Origin: Panulirus ornatus
Lineage: Eukaryota; Arthropoda; Malacostraca; Decapoda; Palinuridae
Length of the DNA: 64,000 nt
Reading direction: 5' to 3'
NCBI RefSeq assembly: GCF_036320965.1
Contig: NC_092276.1
Location: 3,231,001 to 3,295,000 of the forward strand
In this document: piece by piece, positions 56,225-64,000 of the stretch
Layout of the letters: every line of letters starts with the position of its first letter
Position numbering within the stretch: the first letter of the stretch is position 1
Notes under the pieces: model-generated
What the model saw: the letters and a program-made list of their open reading frames with translations, nothing else
What the model was told of the DNA's origin: nothing
The model's database searches: none
Translations under genes and position numbers: made by a program

Positions 56225-56465
56225 TTTTTAAATTTTCCAAAAGAAGGAACAGAGGGGGCCAGGTGAGGATATTCCAAAAAAGGCCCAGTCCTCTGTTCCT
56301 GACGCTACCTCGCTAATGCGGGAAATGGCGAATAGTTTAAAATATAGGTATGTATATTTGCGTGTGTGGACGTGTGTATGTACATGTGTATGGGGGGGGT
56401 TGGGCCATTTCTTTCGTCTGTTTCCTTGCGCTACCTCGCAAACGCGGGAGACAGCGACAAAGTAT

Positions 56466-56466
<1 letters not shown>
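56225..56466 (+). mobile_element. B element 3' half joined to LINE 3' tail, sense
   Basis: TTTTCCAAAAGAAGGAACAG to ACGCTACCTCGCTAATGCGG and GAAATGGCGAATAGTTTAAA (B end), then GGTATGTATATTTGCGTGTG and the LINE tail with GCGCTACCTCGCAAACGCGG and GAGACAGCGACAAAG. The two sister 3' end motifs sit about 140 bp apart in one block, which allows direct comparison. Confidence 0.82.

Positions 56467-56559
<93 letters not shown>
56467..56559. repeat. Poly(A) then (TA)n
   Basis: About 26 A residues then about 68 bp of TA, immediately after the LINE 3' end. Confidence 0.97.
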
Positions 56560-56561
<2 letters not shown>

Positions 56562-57184
56562 TATGTATGAGTGTGTAAGAGAGTAATTGATCCAGGTATT
56601 TTCGCGCCTTTTTTTTTTTTTTTTTCTTTAAACGTCCATAGCAGAAGACACCGCTGGCTAGATAAGAACGGGGAACTCACGGGGTTGAGCCGCATGAATA
56701 ATGTCCTGGCCACGATCCCTGAGTGGCCAGACGAACAGCAGACGCGCGCGCGCGCGCGCGTAAGTCCTCGAAAACAGATAAATCTTCCATGGCAGCGATC
56801 TGGTCGGCTGTGAACCTTCCCCCCCTCCCTCACCCCACCTCCACCCCCCTGAACGCTGGGGACGTTTGGACAGGACGCGACGGACGGACGGACGTGGCGT
56901 GGGGTGGTGTTATGCCAGTCCCGGGACATGTCCGGCAGTCTGTCTGTCTGGCTTATCCCAGGTGATTAGACGAGAAAGACGATGATCGTTCACTTCTGGA
57001 CTGAACCAGAGAAATGAAGGTACATAGGAACGAGTTGTTTGCGTCGTGTTTGGACGAGGCCTGTCTGGTGTGTACTAAGTGGGGGGGGGGGAGGTTAACT
57101 ATCACTGGAAAAACATCGGTCTTTGTGCAACGCCTTTGGAGCGTTGATAGACGTTGTTGCCGTTGCTTTTTCTGTTTCTTGAAG

Positions 57185-57359
57185 CCGAGATGACGGGGGC
57201 AATTATGTGCCCAACTTATGGCCGTCTGGGACCCGGAGCTACATAATATACGACGCGAGTCTACCTGAGGTGCCCAAGGATTGGATCATCCATGATGAGA
57301 GGATGAACAGCGGGATTCAAAAGTGGACCTGTGCGATTCGCATTCAGTTACGCCAGTCG
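57185..57359 (+). other. Possible coding exon, unrecognised
   Basis: A strong pyrimidine tract and acceptor (TGCTTTTTCTGTTTCTTGAAG) is followed by an open frame reading DDGGNYVPNLWPSGTRSYII, VPKDWIIHDERMNSGIQKW and so on, to a possible donor TCG|GTAACA. The composition is protein-like. There is no partner exon and no family. Confidence 0.28.
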
Positions 57360-58900
57360 GTAACAGCACATCTAATGGCGTATCTTCCAGCAATCCTGGA
57401 AATCTTGTGGCGTGCCCGAAAGGACAGAATATCGCAAGATTAGAAAAGGCAACGTCGACAGAAAAAGGAGGTAGAGAGAGAAATAGAAAGAGAAGAAACG
57501 GAATTGTGGGAAAAAAAAAATTGAGGATGGTGGCAGCAGAGGGAAGGGAGGTGATGGAGAAGGAAGGGAGTGGTAGGGGAGAGAAAGGTAATGTACGGGA
57601 AGGTAAAGCTGGTGGGAGGTGAGGTGGGGTGGAGGGGGAGGTCGAGGGGAGAGCCAATACCGAAGACCACGAGCGAAATCTGTACATATAAAGGGGATGT
57701 AACCCAGTGTCTCGGCTCATTACTCCCGCGATCTCAGTAGTGGGGTTTGTGGGTGCAGTGGTAGAGGGCGGAACTCAGCAGGAGCGAATTGAAGGTTTAC
57801 GCCGGCGATGGCACACATCTGTGTCCACCAGGGATCATCTGAAATTAGTAAAGGTTGGTCAGAAATGATATATGACTCGCAGGCACATGCTGGTATATGC
57901 CAGGGGATCGTGTTAGGCGAGGAGGACTGAGGTTTAACAGGAAGGGACAAGGGGTAGGGAACAGGAGATGAGGATTTCCCCCAAACATGGCCACTGTCCT
58001 CAGCCACTGGACACCCGTGACAAGACGTCGTAATTTACTCCTATCGGACGGAGGGGACAACGCCCTCCCCACCCGCTGGATTAAGCGCCACAAACGAGCT
58101 GTAGGTGTTGGGATATTGATGAGGTGGACGCGTTTCTGTTGCGAGGTAAGGCGCGTTAGTGGGGGAAGAGAGAGAAGGGGGGGAGAGCGCTGGTGACTGG
58201 TAAGTAGGGGTATGTGGTGATGGATGTCTGGCTGGAGTTAATGTGAGGCGACTTAATGAATTAGCAGAAGCAAGGGTCAACAAGGACAAGGGATTCCCCA
58301 CGTTGAATGATGATGCTCTTGGTGTGGCATCATCAGTACGGGAGGGAACCCAGGTGATTAACTGCAAGTTTTTGTTTCTCGTAATTCCAGTGCTGATGAT
58401 GGTGATGTTGATGCTGATGATGATGATAGTGATGATGATGATGATAGTGTGGCATCCTCACTGCAGTTTCCCGTCACCGCTTCTGTTTGCTGCATCTTCT
58501 CTGCAGCTTCCTGTGCCACTGCTGCCGTACCCTCTCACTGCAGTTTCTCCTGCCACTACCGCTGTTACTGCTACTACTGCTGGTACGGCTTTTGCTCCTA
58601 CTGACTATCATATCTAATATTTACAACGACTTAACATTTTTTCTGCTTTGGTACACCTTACTGTCGCTGTAACCCTGCTGGTGCCTCTGCTGGTTGTACT
58701 TGTCACTGTTGCTATTAGAACTAACACGTCTCCTGGTGTGGATACCATTGCTCGGATTATTTATAACACTTGTGGTGTCACTACCATCACTACTATTTCC
58801 CACTTTCTCACGTTAATACAATAGCGTTGTCCCCACTACTAGTATGGACTGCACTGATAGACATTCAATTGTAACTTTTATGACGCTTATTTATTCTTTG
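57360..58900. other. No confident gene; purine-rich and trinucleotide patches
   Basis: 57440-57640 is strongly purine-rich (GGGAAGGGAGG type). 58385-58450 is a (GATGAT)n patch and 58500-58600 is CTGCTACTG-rich. Weak first-exon-like frames occur at 57987-58145 (donor GAG|GTAAGG) without support. Confidence 0.35.
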
Positions 58901-58905
58901 GCGAG

Positions 58906-58910
<5 letters not shown>

Positions 58911-58976
<66 letters not shown>
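58911..58976. repeat. (TA)n microsatellite
   Basis: About 66 bp of TA. Confidence 0.97.
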
Positions 58977-58977
<1 letters not shown>

Positions 58978-59184
58978 TTGCATATATATATGCTAATATG
59001 TCTCGTATTTTCTTTTTATGATTCGATGTATTATCAACGTGATATGGTCACGTGTACTGATGTTGATGCTAATTCGTGTTAGTTTGATCCGGTCTGTTGA
59101 AATCACACATATTGGCGATTTACGAAAGGGTGGGGGGGGGGGGGACGGATGCTGGGGTTGTCCCCCTGCCATAGATTGCTACTC

Positions 59185-59186
<2 letters not shown>

Positions 59187-59255
<69 letters not shown>
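59187..59255. repeat. (CT)n microsatellite, left arm of an inverted pair
   Basis: About 68 bp of pure CT; the complementary (AG)n lies at 59407-59474 on the same strand. Confidence 0.97.
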
Positions 59256-59259
<4 letters not shown>

Positions 59260-59405
59260 GATCACGTATAACCGAAGCCGAGGTCTCGGGACGTGGAGAG
59301 TGCTCCCCTCATACGGCTGTTCAGCTGCACACCAGAAGGGGACCACCACGCGTGTGCTGCACTCACATGCTGGGGGAGTCCGCCCCTGAGGGTTGATCAT
59401 GCCCC

Positions 59406-59406
<1 letters not shown>

Positions 59407-59474
<68 letters not shown>
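59407..59474. repeat. (AG)n microsatellite, right arm of an inverted pair
   Basis: About 68 bp of pure AG, complementary in full to the CT tract 150 bp upstream. Confidence 0.97.
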
Positions 59475-59476
<2 letters not shown>

Positions 59477-59546
59477 TACCGACTGTGAGTACCTCAGACG
59501 AGATTTTTGCCAGTAGGCAGGTCTGGTGCAGCATAACGATAGCAGT

Positions 59547-59665
59547 TGAACACACGACGGTACGACCCTTCAGCACGACGGTACGACCTTTGAGCACGAA
59601 GGTACGACCCTTGAGCACGACGGTGCGACCCTTGAGCACGACTTTACGACCCAAGAACACGGTGG
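59547..59665 (+). repeat. 21-bp minisatellite, site 2
   Basis: Five units of the type GGTACGACCCTTGAGCACGAC, the best matched to site 1. Confidence 0.92.
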
Positions 59666-59711
59666 TGTGGCAGATGAGCTTCGTGCGATGATGGTGACGA
59701 CCCCTGGTGAG

Positions 59712-60078
59712 CACGAATGTACGACTCTTAGAGCACGGCAGAACTAACACTGAACACGGTGGTACGACCCTCGAACACGGTGGTACGACCCTTGAACACG
59801 GCGATACGACCCTCGAACACGCCCTCGAACACGGTGATACGACCCTCGAACACAATGTTACGATCCTCGAACAAGGTGGCAGGACCCTCGAACAATTCGG
59901 TACGACCCTCGAACACGGCGGGAGACCCTCAAACACTTCGGTACGACCCTCGAACACGGTGGTACGACCCTCGAACACGGTGGTACGACCCTCGAACACG
60001 GCGGTACGACCCTCGAACACGGTGGTACGACCCTCTAACACGGCGGTACAACCCTCGAACACGGCGGCACGACCCCTT
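59712..60078 (+). repeat. 21-bp minisatellite, site 3 (main array)
   Basis: About 17 units of the type GGTACGACCCTCGAACACGGT with point variants; one unit is shortened at 59820. As the period is a multiple of three, both strands stay open for about 200 codons, which is not evidence of a gene. Confidence 0.95.
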
Positions 60079-60186
60079 GAAGAGGAGGAAGAGGAAGAAG
60101 ACTAGTTCTCAAGGGATCAGGAGAATGACAAATGTTATTGTCATAGATGGTAATTGGGAAATGTGGAAACAACGATTAATCAGAAT

Positions 60187-60187
<1 letters not shown>

Positions 60188-60268
<81 letters not shown>
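60188..60268. repeat. (CT)n microsatellite
   Basis: About 80 bp of pure CT, the longest such tract here. Confidence 0.97.
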
Positions 60269-60270
<2 letters not shown>

Positions 60271-60482
60271 AGCGGGTTATCAGATAAGCGTAACGATCAA
60301 TTCATCTCCGTCCAGACGCTCCATGTGGGAATATTCATGACGGGGGGGTTAGACAGACACCCCCTTTTCCGTGGGACCCCAACGACAGAAGTATGTTCTC
60401 TGGCCATGAGTCTGTCTATTAGCATTATCTCCATCTCCCGTTTTCTCTAGGGTGGTTCAGGTACGAACGGCGTCGTAGATCA

Positions 60483-60487
<5 letters not shown>

Positions 60488-60529
<42 letters not shown>
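60488..60529. repeat. (CA)n microsatellite
   Basis: About 42 bp of CA repeat. Confidence 0.96.
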
Positions 60530-60531
<2 letters not shown>

Positions 60532-60627
60532 GGGAGCCAAGTATGTTAAAAGTGAGATTGGGTGTTTGTAAGACAGAATATTTTGAGTTTGTGTCTGAGG
60601 GAAGATAAGAGGATGGATTGTACGATG

Positions 60628-60767
60628 AGTGGGGTTAGCGTTGCTGACCACGAGCCACGCACGGGCGCGACAGGGTTCGAATCCCGGTCGCAGCAATCGT
60701 GCTCGAAGTCAGCCTTGGTGTTCATCCTGTCCTCGTGAGCATTCAGTGGCCCATACCGTCTCAGCTA

Positions 60768-60770
<3 letters not shown>
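60628..60770 (+). mobile_element. tRNA-derived SINE copy, sense
   Basis: GGGGTTAGCGTTGCTGACCA (A-box-like), CAGGGTTCGAATCCCGGTCG (perfect B box GGTTCGAATCC), then 'gtcagccttggtgttcatcc' and a TACCGTCTCAGCTAATG tail running into (TA)n. It matches the copy at 34975 in head and tail, with an internal deletion. Confidence 0.7.

Positions 60771-60835
<65 letters not shown>
60771..60835. repeat. (TA)n microsatellite
   Basis: About 65 bp of TA attached to the SINE 3' end. Confidence 0.97.
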
Positions 60836-60838
<3 letters not shown>

Positions 60839-60994
60839 TCCTTATACGATGCTTAAATGTTGAGTGGAATTGATCTCGTGTTCTCAGCCAAGGCATCGCC
60901 TCCTCCCAAGGCTGAGCGCCCCAGGGTTCCGCCTCTCAGCGACTCCTCTCGCCAGCGTACCATTAATCAACCAGTCGCAAGGCGGCTCCTGCGG

Positions 60995-61020
60995 TTTATA
61001 TAATGTGGGGGAGTGACGTG
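60995..61020 (+). promoter_or_regulatory. Candidate TATA promoter with CRE-like site
   Basis: TTTATATAA at 60995-61003 sits in a GC-rich setting, with TGACGTG at 61014-61020 just downstream. No convincing CDS follows, so this is a motif-level suggestion only. Confidence 0.22.
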
Positions 61021-61264
61021 AGGAGGGAGGGGAGTTGGGACGCGAGGCGCAGCGGCCGACGTACGGATGAATGGCCGTAGTTTTCGTCAGTGGATGTCTT
61101 AATCCTCTCCGTTGCTCATTTTATATATATATTCACGTAAGAGGTCATGTTTTTCCCGCCCGAGTGCGCAGACGTCAGGAACAGACGACAGCTGAGCTTT
61201 CGAAGGTAAAATCCTCCATACTTGGCTCCATCTCCCGGACCTACATTTTGAGAGTGATGATACA

Positions 61265-61395
61265 GGAGGAGAGGTTTTCCAACGGCCCCCGCCGCCGCTG
61301 CCCCCTAACCTTCCCAGCTCCCGCCTCTCTTCTTAGGACGCCTTTTATTTTTACGACACACAGATACGTGGGTGGGACTGGGCCGCCTCCTCTTC
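61265..61395 (-). mobile_element. Diverged B-element leader relic, antisense
   Basis: GGTTTTCCAACGGCCCCCGC, 'cttcttaggacgcc' and TTTTACGACACACAGATACG parallel the antisense leader at 19270-19340 ('atttccagccccccgctcc', 'agtcgccttctacgacacac'). Confidence 0.45.
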
Positions 61396-61882
61396 ATTTC
61401 CCCCTTTCCAGCAGCAGCACCACCACCAGCAGCACCCTCCTCCTCTCCCCCCACGTTTGCTGTGGTGGGTGGGTCGAGTGTTGGGCAAGTCCAGACCTGT
61501 TCCCACTCCCCCCCCCCCCCCTCCCATCCTGGATATCCCACATAATCACAGGCGCGTGGCTGCTCCGGGGAAACTTACTTGGTAATTAGGCTCCTTAATT
61601 AGACCGTAATCTGCTTAACGATCGCTAAACATTTTGGATCAGTGGTGGGCAGGAGGGTTTTCCTACAATCCGGGAATTACTTTTTTCTCGCTCTCACTTA
61701 CTCGATCATAAAGGTGTTAATGTATAGTTCTCTGGCTCTTAATCCTGTATTTAAAGTGCGGACGGCTAGGCAAAATACCCCCTCCCCTCCCATGTGTGTG
61801 TGTGTATATATATTTCGGAAATGCCGTACGGGTGGGTATGCTGCACCTCTTGTTACGTTCCTCGGACACTCCTGTCGTTTAC

Positions 61883-61926
<44 letters not shown>
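61883..61926. repeat. (ATT)n microsatellite
   Basis: About 44 bp of ATT repeat. Confidence 0.95.
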
Positions 61927-62744
61927 GTATTAAAGCCTCGTTTATCTCTTGCCACTGACCCCTCGCTTCTGCCAAGGACACCGGTCGCATCGCGTGCCTC
62001 CCACTCGCATTCGGCGCCGCTTGTACGTGTGGTGTGGGGCCTGTGGACGAGGGCCTATCGCTGAGGGTAGCACAGACCCACGTTATTTGGTAGGGAGGAG
62101 AGGATGTGTCAGGGGTGTGGGGTCCCTCCGCTTCGGGGGCAGTAAAGCTCAGATTAGACTAATCGTGTGCCTGATCGGCTGATGAGTTTGGAGCCACCAT
62201 CTGGCTGATTGGACGATAGACTGACTTGGAAGTAACACTATCAGGAGGATCATCAAGTCTTCCAGCTAATCGTCTCTATATTCCTCGTCGACTCAGGACA
62301 CAGCCTCCCACTAGTCCCAGTACTCAAGAACATATACACAATAACTTTAGTTTTTATCCAACTCCTCGATGCCTCCCTCCCCCATCTGGTCTCCCAGCCT
62401 GTCCACCACTCGGCAGGTGTCACTAGAGAAGGTGCGGAAGACTTCATGCAAGATCATCCTCCTGTCCTTATACCACCTCACAGGCCACAGTAGGTGGTTG
62501 AGGGAACTCCTGTGTACCTGGGCTCTCCAGGTTGTGGAACATCACGTCGCTGCGTGGAGACACCCGCATGAAAGGATAGATTTTTCTTCTTGTATTATCC
62601 TCGAAGCGCAGTTATTGAGGTGACTCGTAAGCTGTTAGTGACGTGGTCGTTTCAGCCTCCAGGTTCGACGTCTGTCCGCAGGCGGCCCCACTTGCCAGCA
62701 GTCACGTAAAGGGGACTGTGACTTATACTGTCGTGGCAGATGAG
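61927..62744. other. GC-rich sequence without confident gene
   Basis: Open frames exist on both strands but none shows a recognisable domain or a matched splice pair. Confidence 0.35.
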
Positions 62745-62810
62745 ATTTACTTGAGCACGTGGGTTCGACCCCTTGCACACGACAGTACGACTGTACGACC
62801 CGTCGCTACT
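62745..62810 (+). repeat. 21-bp minisatellite relic, site 4
   Basis: TTGAGCACGTGGGTTCGACC, then 'ccttgcacacgacagtacga' and CTGTACGACCCGTC: two to three decayed units of the family. Confidence 0.6.
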
Positions 62811-62896
62811 GATAGCCTGGAGTTTGACCTCATTCTTTATGGTGGAGCACGGCCCAACACACTTCCCTGAAACACAAACACACAACCCAAGATAAT

Positions 62897-63022
62897 TCGG
62901 GCCCTGATCGCTCAAAATCTTTTTCACTCCATCCTTCCACCTCCAATTTGGTCTCCCACTTCTCCTCGTTTCCTCCAACTCTGACACATATATCCTCTTT
63001 GTCAATCTTTTCTCACTCATTC
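62897..63022 (-). mobile_element. LINE C-terminal scrap, antisense
   Basis: The minus-strand frame 63020-62900 reads SEKRLTKRIYVSELEETRRS, RPNWRWKDGVKKILSDQGP. Both ends are cut within coding sequence. Confidence 0.88.
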
Positions 63023-63610
63023 AGCACACTGAAGTACATAGGAACTCATCTCTCATCGCAACACTACTCAGCCTAAGTCAACATTCAGCACAACACAGCT
63101 CGTACACATTAACATAGCGTAACCCAATTCGCAGAAACACACACGCAAGAAATCCACGGCAAGACCTCGTCCATGTCAACAGAAAGTCTTATCATACACA
63201 CAACACTACAATGCATACAGGATCATAAGACTCCCATATACACCAACACAATCCAGTCCCTCTGAGTACAAGTATAAGATCAGTAAAGCCAGAAACACAC
63301 AACAGCGATGATGCAACACCTCCCACACGTAGGAACTCAGCACATGGCATACCAACAGAAAATGGAAATTCCGCACCCCAGCGCAACAGAGGAGCGCTCG
63401 CCTCAACATATTAGCAAAACCTGGGCTTTATGTGGCAAACACAGAGCACAGTCTTACCGTCCTGGTCAGGGAAATGTTCAAGAGTTGCGGAGGGAGTTTT
63501 GTGTTGAGGATTAGGCTGGGCAGGTGGGGCACTAGGCTTAGCTAGTTGTGGGGGGGAGGCTAGGTCTGTGCAGACTTGAGGACTGGGGCTGAGCAAGTTG
63601 GGGTTGTCTG
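63023..63610. other. No feature recognised
   Basis: ACA-rich to G-rich transition around 63470. No frame with support. Confidence 0.35.
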
Positions 63611-63612
63611 CA

Positions 63613-63846
63613 GAGATGGTCGACAGTTAACGCTTGTGTTGGGCCTGGTCACCCGGGAGTTCGACATCCGCGCAACTCAGGGACCTTACGTGACTGGCCA
63701 CAGCGTCCCTCCGGCCGACCACTATTTCATTATAATTTTGCCCAAACACCTCGCGGAATCCGCCGCCGACGCCTCTGACGTGCCCAGCGAGGGAATAAAT
63801 CACCCCAGAGTGGGGACTACGGTGGGTTGCGTGTCGCGGGGGCATT
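63613..63846 (+). other. Possible last exon, unrecognised
   Basis: After GGTTGTCTGCAG the frame stays open to TAA 63846-63848 and reads LVTREFDIRATQGPYVTGHS, then VPPADHYFIIILPKHLAESA. GC-rich codon use resembles the exons of the receptor-like gene. There is no family and no partner exon. Confidence 0.25.
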
Positions 63847-63965
63847 AAAACGCCAGGCTACTGCGCCAGTACTGTACACTCAACCCCAGCCACCCCTCCT
63901 CACCCCTCGCCCACCCACCTCGACCCCTCTCCCAGGACAACGCGTCGCGAAAATTGCGCTCACAG

Positions 63966-63976
63966 TTTGGCGGGAA
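63966..63976 (+). promoter_or_regulatory. E2F-like site
   Basis: TTTGGCGGGAA, a good match to the E2F/DP consensus, lies in GC-rich sequence at the window edge. It could belong to a promoter beyond the window. Confidence 0.3.
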
Positions 63977-64000
63977 TTATGATGACAACATCGGCGTGTC

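Noticed and set aside
57286..57720. 144-codon minus-strand frame rich in Pro/Ser/Leu
   Set aside because: It is the complement of a purine-rich low-complexity stretch.
59397..60340. About 190-220-codon frames on both strands across the 21-bp array
   Set aside because: The period is a multiple of three and the unit lacks stops, so the frames are a by-product of the repeat. There is no start context or splice support.
60628..60720. Candidate tRNA gene (perfect B box GGTTCGAATCC)
   Set aside because: No acceptor stem pairs around it, and the copy shares its tail with other SINE copies, so it is a SINE head.
61071..61589. 172-codon frame after the TATA-like site
   Set aside because: The sequence is low-complexity (Pro/Ser/Leu runs), overlaps a B-element relic and shows no domain.

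Overview
This 64 kb window is eukaryotic nuclear DNA, most likely from a large-genome arthropod, probably a decapod crustacean. That assignment is an inference. It rests on intron-split genes with GT-AG junctions, an arthropod-like RpL37A and URAD, very dense long (TA)n, (CT)n/(AG)n and (CA)n tracts, and one non-LTR retrotransposon family that recurs more than 15 times in both orientations. No operons, CRISPR arrays or complete tRNA/rRNA genes were seen.

Layout. 1-4,370 is mainly broken LINE copies and (TA)n. 4,781-7,640 holds a C2H2 zinc-finger gene whose whole ORF lies in one exon, plus its 3' UTR. 8,040-14,320 is a dense graveyard of LINE fragments, including an endonuclease-to-C-terminus deletion fusion. 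14,330-21,990 is mostly unique sequence with a diverged ~400-bp tandem duplication, further LINE pieces and a second, older reverse-transcriptase relic. 22,048-25,812 is a complete three-exon RpL37A gene. 27,660-36,327 is an eight-exon gene for an unrecognised 467-residue type I membrane protein; its cytoplasmic tail carries tyrosine motifs of the kind bound by SH2 domains. Its introns are packed with minisatellites, a near-intact RT copy and (TA)n. 38,308-44,018 holds several exon-like open segments, some phase-compatible with that gene. 41,574-46,170 is a two-exon gene for an unrecognised protein with a signal peptide and a C-terminal hydrophobic segment. 47,360-51,731 is a complete three-exon URAD (OHCU decarboxylase) gene with intact active-site residues and a PTS1-like end. 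51,732-64,000 has no confident gene; it holds minisatellites (a 10-bp-register array and a 21-bp family at four sites), long CT/AG tracts, SINE and LINE relics and a few weak exon-like segments.

The genes do not form an obvious pathway. RpL37A is a ribosomal housekeeping gene, URAD acts in peroxisomal urate degradation, and the zinc-finger protein is a likely nuclear regulator. The two membrane or secreted proteins are the novel material. The most unusual sequence features are a perfect 18-bp inverted repeat laid exactly across a splice acceptor of the receptor-like gene, the non-autonomous element that joins LINE 5' and 3' ends, and the multi-site 21-bp minisatellite.
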